Of a stretch of 64,000 nt of DNA, positions 1 to 10,971 are shown piece by piece. Where the stretch lies: positions 397,421-461,420 of the forward strand of contig SJRY01000244.1 of NCBI GenBank assembly GCA_011319805.1. Direction: 5' to 3'. Each line of letters begins with the position of its first letter. The stretch's first letter is position 1. Source of the DNA: Macrocybe gigantea (lineage: Eukaryota; Basidiomycota; Agaricomycetes; Agaricales; Callistosporiaceae). The position numbers and the translations under genes were made by a program. The notes below the pieces were generated by a model, which was given only the letters and a program-made list of their open reading frames with translations, did not search any database and was not told the DNA's origin.

Positions 1-705
1 CCAGACATGATTTAGCGTAAAGTCCTCTTCAGCTTGCCATATCCAATCATCGCATTCTTCGTCGTCTTCCTCTCCACCCTTGTCGTCGCCACTATTCTGC
101 TCCCAGGGCTTGTCATCCTCGCCTGTGAACGCATCCTCATCCTCGTCAACCTCTGGCCGGTATCTGCACGGATCACGGACATCAGAGAGCTTGACGCACG
201 TCACGCCCGACTTGATCTGCCCAGGTTTATACGCCATGCTGTAAATCACAATCCGCTTCTTGACTTCGAACAGATGCCGGTCCTCCTTCGGGTTCGCATG
301 CCACCCGCCGCCGAACAGGAAGGAGATGAGGAATCGGAGGTGTACAAAGGTGTAGTTCAGCGGCACCTGGACCACGCGGTACGTGCCACCCAGCCTCGGA
401 GAAAGACTCGAACGAATGAGCTGAAAACGGAGCGGGAGGTGTTTTCCGAAGGTCGTTATGGGTGGCAGCGTATGCGTCAGGATCTGTGCGCGTTTTCGGC
501 TGAACGGATTCGACGGCGAGTCGTGAGGGCGGGTAGGAAGCGGTGTGAAAGGTGTCCCAGGTGCGGAAAATAGTTCTGGGCGGGGAGCAGGAAGTGGCGT
601 CTGAGGAAAGGAATATTGACGACGCTTGGCGGGAAGATGCCTGGTGATAAAGATGTCGCCTTCATCGTCGAAATCAGTGAGCTCGGAGGATCTTTTGAGT
701 GCCAT
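1..705 (-). CDS. Hypothetical protein, 3' end cut by window edge
   Basis: An uninterrupted frame starts at an ATG at 703-705 and runs off the left edge, giving 235 residues with no stop. The first 80 residues are Pro/Ser/Arg-rich. Around residues 110-165 there is a compact folded part (VPLNYTFVHLRFLISFLFGG, then HLFEVKKRIVIYSM). The end is strongly acidic (runs of D/E with GGEEDDEE). The pattern of a 'VPLNYTF..L..LI' helix followed by a 'HLFEV' strand recalls the pRiA4b ORF-3-like fold, but this is a weak resemblance and the family is not certain. The ATG is the first in frame. It lies upstream of, and on the same strand as, SDE2. Confidence 0.6.
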   Translation of the reverse strand, partial: MALKRSSELTDFDDEGDIFITRHLPAKRRQYSFPQTPLPAPRPELFSAPGTPFTPLPTRPHDSPSNPFSRKRAQILTHTLPPITTFGKHLPLRFQLIRSSLSPRLGGTYRVVQVPLNYTFVHLRFLISFLFGGGWHANPKEDRHLFEVKKRIVIYSMAYKPGQIKSGVTCVKLSDVRDPCRYRPEVDEDEDAFTGEDDKPWEQNSGDDKGGEEDDEECDDWIWQAEEDFTLNHVW

Positions 706-895
706 GAAGCAGCGTGAAATTTGTGGTGTTGAACTGAGTTGGTGAAATTCAGCGCGTCAATGAGATATACAAAGTCACGTGCTCACGCGTCGGTGTCCTG
801 ACCAATAACTACGGTCCAAAAAACGGAGAATGTACAAATCTATTAGAGATAAACGACACAAGTCTCGTATGTGTACAATACGAAGGAAAAAAGGC

Positions 896-1838
896 TCATG
901 CTCCAACAGCATCCAGAGGCACGGCTGGAATGACGGGGATGGCCGGGGGAGATTCGGACAACTTTTCTGGTGAAGCCTTTGACGCTTTGGTGGAGGAATC
1001 GGCCTGCTTCGTCGAGTCGGACGCTTCGGGTGGCGAAGGAGACAGCTTGGGCTTTTTCCTCTTCTTCAGCATAGCTATCATTGGCAGTACGTTAGGCACA
1101 GCCCACAACACGTACACATATTCAACATACCGGCACTGACAGCGTTCTTGACGCCTTCTGTCAATTCTTTAGTTTGCTCAAGGAATTCCGTGTCATCGAA
1201 ACGGTGTTTCGTCCCAGCCAAGGTAGCAGAGTCTGCTGATTTATCTCTATTGTTGGGATCGAGGCCAAGCTTGCGTTCAAGAGCTTCGAGCTTCTCTTTC
1301 TGGGCTTTAGCCTTTGCTGCGAGCCTCTCAGGTTCGGACTCGAGATATTCTGCAAGCCTGGAAATATGGCAGGTGTTTGTCAGTAGTCGAACTAAAGTTA
1401 CGCTACTCGTTGCGCTCACTTTTTGGCTTCCTTCAACGTACTCAGCCTCCTGCCGTTCAAGTCTCGACACGAATCATTATTGCTCGTTTTCTGACTGCTC
1501 ATCCTACCGCCCGCAGCCCTCAGCTGTGACCCGAAACCTCCTTTGCCTCCCAACACACGAGGAGTTAACCGAAGGGTGATAAATGAGGGCCCCGAAGCCC
1601 CGAAGCCCTCCTCCAACAGTGACGACACTGGGGCATCGTCGTCAGACAGGATCCGACCTGTATGGGTTGCTAGGACAAACTCCGACGGATCGACGATGTT
1701 GGCCGATAATCTAGAATGGCGAGCACATAGCAGAGGCAGAATGGATGACACCGGCGTTGACGAAGGTAAATGCAAGTTCAGAGAGGAAAAGGGAGGGAAT
1801 GTATGGACAAGAACATTAAGGGAGTCGAGACCGGTCAT
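896..1838 (-). CDS. SDE2: Sde2-type ubiquitin-fold splicing and genome-maintenance factor
   Basis: Three exons: 1838-1420, 1357-1131 and 1074-896, giving 274 residues. Residues 1-85 form a ubiquitin-like domain that ends in the diagnostic GGKGGFGS junction. The conserved Sde2 core follows (QLRAAGGRM, then CRDLNGRRL and KKLAEYLE). A charged coiled stretch and a Lys/Ser/Pro tail make up the rest. In fission yeast the precursor is cut after the GG of GGKGG and the C-terminal part joins the spliceosome; in animals SDE2 acts in replication stress. Processing here is inferred from the intact junction. Introns of 62 and 56 bases have clear GT-AG borders (gtgagc...ccag and gtatgt...atag) and restore frame exactly. 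SIRT5 lies upstream on the same strand; its stop is about 120 bases away. Confidence 0.9.
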
Positions 1839-1956
1839 TGTGGTTGGTGATAGCGTCAGTGCAGTCTCCTGCTTAGCAAATCACTCTGAGCTTAGTCAAC
1901 ATTCGGAGAAATCCGAGCACGCAAACATAAGTTTCTCAGAACAAGGAACAGAATGC

Positions 1957-2971
1957 TCAATCTGCGAGTTCTGGAAACAATGAAGGGAGTATCATTTCGC
2001 AGCGACCACGGAACACGAAATCTGCTTGGTCGTCCTTCTCGCTAGGATCCAAGTTGAAGACCGCCACTTTCCCACCGTGTCTTTTGACCCGATATGCATA
2101 CGTCGATGCAGGTCGCACCTGTCACCGTTCAAATCAGTAAGTCAAGGTCGAGGCCATCCGAACGAACGACGAATATACGATTGAGGAAGTGCCGATTACA
2201 AGGCACATGTCCGCTTTGTATACAATGCTGTTGATCTCATCGAGATGGTATGGTTTTTCGCCGAACCACACAACGCCTGGCCTCGCAAGGGCATTGCAGA
2301 TCGGACAATGTGGCAACTCTTCCACTGGGATATTTATGTCATTGGACCCCGCTTCATTGTAGTCTTTGAAAGCCGCATCAGCAATGCCCAATGCGGGGCA
2401 GAGCGGATCCGTCCTATCCTCCAGGCACCAGTCGCACTTGGTGCACCGGACGTCGAAGATGCGCCCGTGCATTTCAAAGATGCAGTCTGCAAAGACGAGT
2501 CGCCTCGTCGGTTCTTCGGACCTGTTTTGCGACTCGCATGCCAGCCTCTCAGAAACCGCCTGCAAAGCCGCCACCGATAGTCTGTCGACGTTCTGAGTGA
2601 CGAGATGGAAGGTTTTTGCCTCGGGAGCGACTTTCTTGAGATATCGTGGTGCAGATAATTTAGCGAGAATCTCATGGGCCGGGTTCGGCTTTGCTGCCAA
2701 TGCCCTGCTTCGTCTGTAATGATAAAATTGCCAAACCAAGGAAGGGTTCTCATCGAACGCCTCGGGCGTCGCTAGAGTTGTGGCGTCCAGCGATCGCCAC
2801 ATACCCCCACCATCACGGAAGGTAGGAATACCTGTTTATCATATTCAATCTCAGTTGCCCAGAATCTCTACTGTACTCACCTGAAGCAGCCGACAGGCCA
2901 GCTCCAGCAATGACTACAATGTGCTTGCTCTTTCGTAGGGCTTCACGAAAGGCAGTAGCGGGATCCGCCAT
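1957..2971 (-). CDS. NAD-dependent protein deacylase, SIRT5-like sirtuin
   Basis: Exons 2971-2881, 2831-2179 and 2118-1957 give 301 residues. Residues 22-40 hold the sirtuin NAD loop (GAGLSAASGIPTFRDGG, completed across the first 49-base intron). The TQNVD motif, the catalytic MHG and two zinc cysteine pairs (CTKC and CPIC) are present. The motif YHYRR at 67-71 keeps the Tyr-x-x-Arg pair that in SIRT5 binds acidic acyl groups, so desuccinylase or demalonylase activity is the likely function. The NAD-binding GTSS lies at the second splice site. The start is the ATG at 2971; an in-frame GTG upstream at 2998 is not needed. No clear mitochondrial leader is visible, so location is open. The gene is divergent from the composite gene at 3123, with 151 bases between starts. 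Confidence 0.92.
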
Positions 2972-3122
2972 CTGCACTGGCAGGTCAAAACGACGCACTC
3001 TGTTGTAGTACTAGGCAACCGAGCTCGATTACTCTTATTCCTGGATAGACGACGATCAACAATAGCAATAGAAGTGTGACGGTTAAATGTGACCCTGGGC
3101 TATGACAGGTGTATAATGCTGT
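2972..3122. promoter_or_regulatory. Shared divergent promoter region, sirtuin and composite gene
   Basis: Only 151 bases separate the two divergent start codons, so both promoters must lie here or inside the first exons. No clear TATA box is seen. The assignment rests on gene orientation alone. Confidence 0.4.
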
Positions 3123-4803
3123 ATGTTCAATGTTGTGATTTGTGGACCTCGCCACACTGCGGCTTGGACGACGTCAATGGTCGTGCATCCAACTCCAATA
3201 ACTATTAGCGTTTATGGTGACCTTCTCCACAATCCTGGCTTTCAGCTGGCTGACATGAGTCACCAGGGGGGCGAAAACGGGGAAGAAGACTCTCGTCTCG
3301 TCTATGGCAAGTATGTTCTATTTTGTTTCGAGAAACCTTGCCCTTATAGTGCATTCTAGGATGGTTGCATATATACACGCGCCGAGGACAAGCAGGCCTT
3401 CGTTTTCAATGTCCATCTGGGTGCTAGTTCGGACTCTACGTTTCATGGTACATCTGCGGTCTTCGTGCTGGTGGACGCGACAAAGCCGTTTGAGCTCTCT
3501 TCTCTGATAGTTCAAAGAGCGAGCACACCCGCTGCACCAGTGTACCTCCTTTTCACAAAAATTGATCTACTCCCCGGCGATTATTCCTCTGATCATCTCA
3601 GGTACCTGCGAAGCATGCGGCTTTTAGCGTTTCAGTACGATATCAATTGCATTTCTGCGAGTTTGGTTACCATGCAAGGCATAAACGATCTTGTCACTCA
3701 TGCAGGTGTGCCCCGCTGCCCTCTCTCTTTTTTCCTGTTTTGTTGTGTTCGTGCTGATTTTCGGCAAGTGAACAAACTAGTACCAATTCCGCAGCCACGC
3801 AGGTTTGACCTTGGCGCCGTCTTGTGGCGCATTAATTGCTACATTCTCGATTTTGTAGCCACTTGTTTCGCCCTGCCGAGCAAGCAGACAATGCCAAATG
3901 TGCGTAATGACCGTCTATTGTCTGAAACTTTTTAAAAGGGCGCTCTAGGTCGATGAAGAGTTAGCTACGATCTCTGACGACGACGACATTCTTCGTCTTC
4001 AGCAAGGTGCGACATCGACGGAATGGAACGGATCCCTCAAGCATCGCGTTGGCATCGAGAGCCACGGCGGCGTTTCTACTAACCGTATCACGCCTTCCCT
4101 AATTGTCAAGTCAAAGGCGTTCTCATCCTCCGAATACGCCAGCATGGAATACGTCCGTCGGCATACTTCCATCCCTGTTCCACGCCTTCACCTTCCTCAT
4201 TTGTCCTGGCTCATAATGGACTTCATCGAGGGAGATATGCTGATCGAAATCTGGGATGGACTTAGCTATTTCATGCAGTTCCGCATTGCATGCACCTTGC
4301 GACTGTACGTAAAACAGATGCGGTCACTCAAAGGCCCAGCCGTGGGAGGCGTGGAAAACCAGATCGTGACGGGGGCTTTCTTCGAGTTCAACGAATATGG
4401 TCCGTTCGACACTCCGACTCGCCTCCGACGATTTTGTGACCTAGTGTCGTTCACTGGCTGGGAATCAACTGTACTGGTGAACCAATATATTGGTGAACCT
4501 CCACCTCCACTTCCACGCTCGCGTGCAGACTGGAGTCCAGTATTCACACACGGAGACCTCAACGTAACCAACATCTTGCTCGACAAGCAAGGCACTTTGT
4601 GGCTGATCGACTGGGATGCTGCGGGATTTTACCCGCCCTGTATTGAATCGCTTTCCATGCTGCGTCTTAATAAGTTTCATGATGTCTCAGCTTCCTGGGA
4701 GCGATACAGATCGTTTATTTCAGGGGCAGTCTCAGAGGAGGAAGAAAAATACTGGTCCAACATAGAGGGAGCTATTCATCGGTTTCCTGCTATTTCTACC
4801 TAG
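3123..4803 (+). CDS. Putative small-GTPase-like / APH phosphotransferase composite protein
   Basis: A consistent model uses exons 3123-3299, 3360-3705, an 8-base exon 3795-3802 and 3949-4803, all in phase (461 residues). The first half resembles a Ras-like fold: VVICG near the start, a hydrophobic VFVLVDATKPF strand, and LFTKIDLL matching the base-binding N/TKxD box. The P-loop is degenerate (GPRHTAAWTTS, no GK[S/T]), so GTP hydrolysis is doubtful. The second half is an aminoglycoside-phosphotransferase-like kinase: LIVKSK strand, VRRHTSIPVPR, catalytic loop HGDLNVTN and metal-binding IDWD. The APH half is secure. The join to the GTPase-like half depends on the tiny exon and on a weak donor (gtctat); two separate genes are the alternative. 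Confidence 0.6.
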
Positions 4804-6026
4804 AACTGTCTCGTGTTGCGTGAGACGCTGCATGGTGACTTCTCATCCGTATGTGAGTTCTGGAGCAAACGCGATACACCAAGACAAGACACTCATCTGG
4901 AGTCAATGTCGTTATAGAACTGCTCTTGAACGGAGGTCCTTGTGGCACATAGCTGCACCCTCGGCGTCAAACATAATCACCGATTTTCTGCAGAAAGTCA
5001 TCCAATTGCTGCTCATCAAGCAACCTCATAGAAACGAAGGGCGGAAGCAGTTAATCCTATCAGTCCAAACAGCCGCTAGCACTGGGGTTGAACTTGTGGT
5101 ACTGCAACCCACGATAGAGCACGAGGGAAATGACGTCTTGAATTGCGGATTCGAAGGGCACAACACAGAGCCCACAGACGAGTAATACGAAGAAGGGAAC
5201 GGGCTCGATACGAACTGACTGCCAGAGCCTGAGGCCAGTGATAGAGACACCAAGGGTTAAACGTCTGACAAGCCGATTCCCGAGTCTGGCGCCAGACTAC
5301 TCGAGTCATGATTTTACAGTCTCTCGCCAGTAAGAAAATGAGTCCAGGCGACCGCATAGCGTCGAACGATGAGATCCGTTTTAGACCATCCTTGATAAGG
5401 CAGTGGGGGGATATGAGATTGTTGTGCCCTACGTCTGGTGCTCTAGCATCAGCTTTCTGCTGCCTGTGCTTCCAGCAACGAGTCATCATCTTCGTGGGCT
5501 CAAGATCGTCCCAGGCGTGCTCGACAGCGTTTCGTATTCGGTTTTTGATATGACCATATCTTCTTGGATGGACCAGCCTTCATTACATACGTCTGAGTTG
5601 TCCTTGAAATGCAGATGAACTGGATCGTAGTTTGTCAGATAACTTCAAAAAAGCTCTAAGATCTTCAAATTAAGGTTGATTGACTCGACAACCGGCTTCG
5701 TGCGACGGAACACTTGTTACCGCCCACCAAGCACCATAGACCATTCTTCGCAACAGGTCTTGGAACAGGTCAAGGCCGCTGATACACAACCCCGCTGAGT
5801 AGAATGCAGTGTTGCGACGTCGAACTAAAGGGGCGTGTGCATCCGAGCGAAACTGCATGGCAAACAATTTGGGCGGAGATGATGAAAATAGAACCACAAC
5901 CCTGAATGTGATGTCAGACTCCCCAGAGCATCATCCGTCTCATCACCATCAACTGAACCTACCTATTTATTGGACGTAATGTGCCGACCAGGATTTCAGA
6001 TTCGCGTCTCACCCTCCTGAGGGACT
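4804..6026. other. No gene recognised
   Basis: Several short frames exist on both strands, none with a convincing start, splice pattern or recognisable domain. It separates the composite gene from the secreted-protein array. Confidence 0.5.
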
Positions 6027-7062
6027 ATGTTCCGTGCTTTTCTTGCGGTAGCCCTGGCAGGCTCCGTATCCGCTCAGTAAGTGCTAGTTACACTCTTCTT
6101 TGCGTGGGCTCATGTAAATTCTGTCCCCGAAAAGGCCTCAGCCGGATGCAAAAATGCCCTGGTGGCCATTACAACAAACCCAGAGGCTAGTTCGTGCCTC
6201 GGGCTGGGTTCTCTTGTGCCTTTGTTGGGCCTCAAGAATGCCAGTACCTCGGTCACAAACACCAGTCTCACTGCGTCTCTGGATTCGTGGCTAGATGCCA
6301 TGTGCTCTGCGAGTCCCTGCAGCAACAAAACAATGTCAGCTGTTGCCCGCAACATCACTGTCGGTTGCGCGTCAGATTCAACCATATCATCGGCATTGTT
6401 AGAGAACATTCGTAATGCTCAGTTTATATACCCTACGCTCCGGAAGGTCATGTGTCTCAAGGAGTAAGTTTTTTGAGAGTTACACGGGATTGGTTACGGC
6501 TGACAGAGATTCTGGCTAGCAATGGAAAGAATTGCATAACGAAGACTTTGTCTGAGATACAGCCAGATGCTGCGAGTATCTCCCTTTCGGACAGCAGCAT
6601 TGGTTCAATTATCGCAAATGCCGGGTCACTTTTGCAAACAATGGAGCGGTCGAATTCTTCAACGCGTGCTGTACAATTTGGAAGACGCTTTTCTAACGAA
6701 GCTCGCAGACGGTCAACGCGTGTCGAGACTGAACTGGTTGTCAGAGGCATTCCGCCGAACGTGACGTGCACGAATTGCATCAAAGCCGCCATCGAAATCA
6801 TCGACACTGATTTTCCAGGCTCGTTGCAGCAGTCTCTGCCTGGCATAGCAAATGTCTGCAGTATCAACCTAACACGTTTGGCTTTTCCATTCTTTTCCTG
6901 AGTCAAAAAGCTAAGGAGAATTATTCAGAACCAGGGATTGTGCAATCCGTTGGGAAAGATCCGAATGCCAGGTCTAGCTCCGCTGCAGTTGCGAATCGGA
7001 CTTCGATTCTTGTGTTGTTGCTAATTCTTCCTGTAACCGCGTTTGCGTCAATGCTAGTTTGA
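6027..7062 (+). CDS. Cysteine-rich GPI-type secreted protein, array copy A
   Basis: Exons 6027-6065, 6135-6463, 6520-6875 and 6911-7062 give 291 residues. A signal peptide (MFRAFLAVALAG) leads into a cysteine-rich ectodomain. The domain has an 'SCLGLGSLVP' block, paired cysteines near the CSASPCS block, an MCLKE splice junction, and a later CTNC pair. The C-terminus is a hydrophobic tail (SILVLLLILPVTAFASMLV), as expected for GPI attachment. Intron sites and phases match copies B and C. The best-looking donor after exon 1 (gtaagt at 6077) gives a broken frame, so the model uses gtatcc at 6066; a lost base in exon 1 is possible. The family is unknown to me beyond its paralogues; role at the cell surface is inferred. 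Confidence 0.75.
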
Positions 7063-7801
7063 TGAGAGATAGCAGACCTTATTCGTCGGACCAGGATTGT
7101 GTTTCAGAGTGTAATTCCGAAACAGAAGCTGAGGCATCAACCATCAATCATCATTTCGTCTATGGACGCTCGTTTGTCCATTTCCTACCTGGTACCATGA
7201 CCGTCAGTTTTACGGGAGCCGTGAATTCAGTTCAATCTCGCAAGGAGAAACGATACCTGTTACTGTCGCGACATTCTAGAAGTCTCCAAGATCCCGGCGA
7301 CGTGGTCACCGGCAGTTCCAGACTAGCTTGGTTCATAGTCAGTATGTTGGTCGCAGTCGTGCATCTCAGACTGCAGCGATTCCGAGCTGCAAATTGAATC
7401 ACGATTGAATTGTGCGTGCAGAACGATAAGGTGATATCGATTACGAGGAAGAACTCGCCATTGGTTTGCCATCAAGCATCAGCGGGCGCGTCGCAGATTC
7501 ATCAAACCAGCATGATCCCTCATTGTACCGCATCAAACCCCTCTCCTTCGTGCATTTCGCGTCCTCCGGTATCAGGTTGCGCCGTTTCATGCTGTGCAGG
7601 CTCTGCAAAAAAAGCGTTGCTCAACCATCATGAAACAAGAAGGAGGTGTGGCACACCGCCGACCTAGCAACGGCTTGCTGCTGCATAAAAGTCGACGCTT
7701 CATCATGCAGACACCCCAGATTTGATATCTCATCCACCTTGCTCTGAGAGCATCAACGAAAGAAGGACTTGTTCCGTTCTCCATCCTTTCGAAAACCAAC
7801 G
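7063..7801. other. Intergenic between array copies A and B
   Basis: No coding frame of interest. A TATA-like cataaaag lies at about 7684-7691, some 110 bases before the start of copy B. Confidence 0.5.
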
Positions 7802-8893
7802 ATGTTTCGCCTTATCACGATCGCTGCCCTGGTTGGCTTCGTATCTGCAAACACGTAAGTCTTGCTCTCTAGTGTTTTTTTCTTCCCCGACAGCCTATCT
7901 GGCAGATTGCTAACTCACCTTCCTACAGCTATTCGATTGGATGTATTTCCGCGTTGATGAACCTTAGTTCAGACCCAGAAGTCGCTGCTTGCTTAAACCC
8001 CTCCCAACTGGTCCCAATTCTTGTCGGTGCTGGGAACGGGCAGGATTCCCTGGTGTCCCCGATCGATACATGGTTGTCCGGTTTCTGCGCATCCAATGCT
8101 TGCTCTCAGAACGCAATCTCGAACATCGTCAAGAATATCACTCAGAGCTGCGCTACAGAGTTCCAGCTGTCTTCAGATTCTTCGACAATGCTCGATACCG
8201 TTCAGAAATACTACCCGACGGCGAGGAAAGTTATGTGCTTGAAGGAGTGAGTCTTCCGTTCTTCCCATGCTCCTGGCGAAGAGAGATTGACAGCGGGCGT
8301 GATTTCAGCGGAGATACCATGTGTGTTACGCAGACGCTGAAGAATCTGGAGGGTCTCACAGCGCCCTTCAGTCTTATTCAGTCTGACGTAGATAAAATCG
8401 CAGCTCTTGCAAAGGCCGGATATCCTTCTAGTCTCGTCTGCACAAACTGCATGAAAGGCTCCTTCACTATCGTGAACCAGGACCTTCCTGGTGCCATCAG
8501 CCAAGACAGGATCCAAAACGCGGCCAACACTTGCGGCGCATCCTTCACTGGTATGCATCTTTTTTTTTACTTTACCTGGCCTTGCAGAACGCAATCCCTC
8601 ATCCGCTTCCTTCCTTTGACGCAGATGGCGGCATTCCTCCTGGTTTGGTACAGACTGCGGCTGGTGTTGTCACAGACGACGGCACCTCTACTTCATCTGC
8701 AGCTCCTGCACCGACTTCGACTACATCATCAACCATTCCTGCTTCCACCGCACCTGCACCTGCGCCTACTCAGACCAAGAAGAAATCATCCGCTGTTGGT
8801 GGACCGGCCTTCAAGCTGGCGTCTAGTGGCTTTGCTGGTTTTGTCCTGCCACCCCTTATCGCGGTGTGGGCAGCGGTCGCCCTTGTCGCTTGA
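7802..8893 (+). CDS. Cysteine-rich GPI-type secreted protein, array copy B
   Basis: Exons 7802-7854, 7929-8246, 8309-8550 and 8625-8893 give 293 residues. Signal peptide MFRLITIAALVGFVSA is followed by the domain shared with copies A and C: YSIGCISAL, ACLNPSQLVPIL, the GFCASNACS cysteine pair, SCATE, VMCLKE, then MCVTQTL and VCTNCMKGS. A Ser/Thr/Pro/Ala linker of about 50 residues precedes a hydrophobic tail ending in AAVALVA, typical of GPI-anchored surface proteins. All splice sites are canonical (gtaagt, gtgagt, gtatgc donors). This is the cleanest copy and the best template for the other two. It may belong to an unnamed fungal extracellular family (DUF7729-like is possible, from memory only). 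Confidence 0.88.
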
Positions 8894-10188
8894 ATCGCTG
8901 TGTAGTTTCTGACTTCTTGGTCGGGGTGGGATATGCCACCCATACAATGATAGGCTGCCGACGTGCAAGGTGCTAAGTTCATCACAGTTTGCCTGTGGGG
9001 AGAAATTGGCATCTGTCCTTCCAATTGCCATGATATGGTGTTCATTGGAACCTCGAGGCTGGATCTCTCGAGTTGGACAAGAGCTAGAGAGTACTTGACT
9101 GCAAATGTGGGTTTCTAGTTACAGATGGTCCTCTAGGTGGCATACTTCTGTTACCATGTCTGTGCGGTTGTACCGTTATACAACGAGTGCCAAATACAAA
9201 AGATTCGTATCTGCTCGTCAGCCATTCATCGACTGGAAACGTGGATCAGTGCTATTCCACTTCTCTGAGTGGAGCAGCCAATTTCTTATTTCTGCACGGC
9301 TAACACCTCCTTTGAAATCTCGAAGTTTGTCCGTGGATATATACATCAACTCTCGAGACGTTCAACAACCTCCCCATTGCCGAAATCCCTGTAAACCTGG
9401 GCTCGCTGTACTCATCCTAATTAGGCCGTTGGCACCATGGACGTCTGACTGGCATCTGCTTCTGCAAAATGCCTCTTCGCCGGTACAGCAGGAAATAACT
9501 ACGTGCTGCTAGTTCCGCGACAGAATCAGCTGGCACGTCAACATATCGTGTTGACAGATTGTTTCCAGCGCTCCTTGTTTCAAGTATGCTTCTTTGATTC
9601 AGCAGTAGCATGCGGCATCTTCTTACCCAATGATGCATTTCTACAACAGAAACGTTTGATCACAGCCAGTTGCCCTACAAGCAATGAATGCTAATCGGCT
9701 GCGTTCATGGAGATGTTCCGGATGGCAAAGCTGTCAAACGATAGCGCCGTCTGACTGATGGCTGGGAGGCCTATGCTGTCAATTGATCGTGTCCTGCCAA
9801 CGTATACTGTTGTCTTGCGTCCAACTCGTCATCATTCTGCCGATGCTCAGCGGCAAGAAGTCCCCCGTTCGGCTGCCACGTTCTTGATTCAATTATCGTC
9901 CCTTCCTCCGTGGCCGCTTAGTCACAATGCGTCAGTCGTGTGTCTTTTTGCACAACATCTTCGACTCGGGACAATCTCACATCGCTCGCATCACAGTATG
10001 ACTGATGAAGGAAATAATACCGCTGGATCACTGGATAGCTTCCGGAGCTGTAACCTAGGAATCACAGATAAAAGGGCCATTGCACCTAGGCTTCCTCACT
10101 TCCCCATGCCCTGCTCTAGCTCTTTCGTTTCTATTTGCCTTTTCTGAATCCATAGGCTGAAGGGGACAATAAAGATACGCAGCCCCTG
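8894..10188. other. Intergenic between array copies B and C
   Basis: No supported gene. An ataaaagg element at 10068-10075 is about 115 bases upstream of copy C. The short frames here lack signal peptides and splice-compatible partners. Confidence 0.5.
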
Positions 10189-10971
10189 ATGTTCGCCCTC
10201 ATTCTATTCATCATGGCCCTGGTTGGCTTCATTTCTGCAGACCAGTGAGTTCAGAGCTCAGAGTCGGAATGCTATTTTTTCTCTTATATCCATTCTATGT
10301 CGAATTCATTAGGTTCTCGATTGGTTGTTATTCTGCGGTTCTGGGCTTAAGCCTTGACGAAGATGTCACAGCTTGCTTAAACCCCGGCCAATTCATTCCA
10401 GCCCTTGGAGGCGTGATAAGCGGCTCTTCTTCAGGCCTCTCCCTCATGGAGACCTACATCTCGGGCATTTGCTCTGTCACACCTTGTTCGCAAGATGTTG
10501 TTAGTAGGGTTACGACGAGCCTCACACAGTCCTGTGGGGACCCTTCGAATCCAGCTGTCGGGGATGCGATTGCGACGATGGCGAAGTTCTATCCTGCCAC
10601 ACAGAAGGTCCTTTGTCTTAAGAAGTTTGTAGAATTCGTTTCTGATCTCGGAAGTTGACTTTGTGACACTCCCCGATAGCCAAGGCAACCCATGCGCGAC
10701 CCAAATCCTTCGCAAGTTCTCCACCGCCGCTTCCGGGCCCAATCTAGCACAGGATCAGACAAACATCCTGGACTTTGCGCAGTCTTTCGCACTTTCTACG
10801 GACAACATCACCGCGTCATGCATCGCTCAAGTGACGGACATCTTCATATCCGACCCTGCGCTTCAGCTGACGTTAATACCAACAATCGCGCAAAGCTCTT
10901 CACCGGCTAGCACCTCTACGGTTTCTGGAAGCCCTGAGGTCACTGCCCGCGACATTCAGGTGAGCCACTGA
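10189..10971 (+). CDS. Cysteine-rich GPI-type secreted protein, array copy C (3' end uncertain)
   Basis: Exons 10189-10244, 10313-10624 and 10680-10971 follow the A and B intron positions and phases. The signal peptide (MFALILFIMALVGFISA) and the blocks FSIGCYSAV, ACLNPGQFIPAL, ICSVTPCSQD, VLCLKK and PCATQIL are conserved. The last third diverges: the CTNC pair is replaced by TASCIAQVTD. As read, the protein stops at 10969-10971 without a membrane tail. A strongly hydrophobic stretch (VVLILAIAWPFFMFFPLL) lies in frame from about 11093 after a possible intron (gtgagc at 10960), so a longer GPI-type product is plausible. Confidence 0.7.

Noticed and set aside
34..573. 179-codon plus-strand frame at the left edge
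   Set aside because: It starts at TTG and is antisense to the better minus-strand frame, whose composition and motifs look coding.
3290..3365. Frameshift between the first two exons of the composite gene
   Set aside because: Splicing at gtctat (3300) instead of gtatgt (3311) keeps frame, although the donor is weaker.
4820..5620. Several 70-140 codon frames on both strands
   Set aside because: No consistent start, composition or domain; they overlap each other on both strands.
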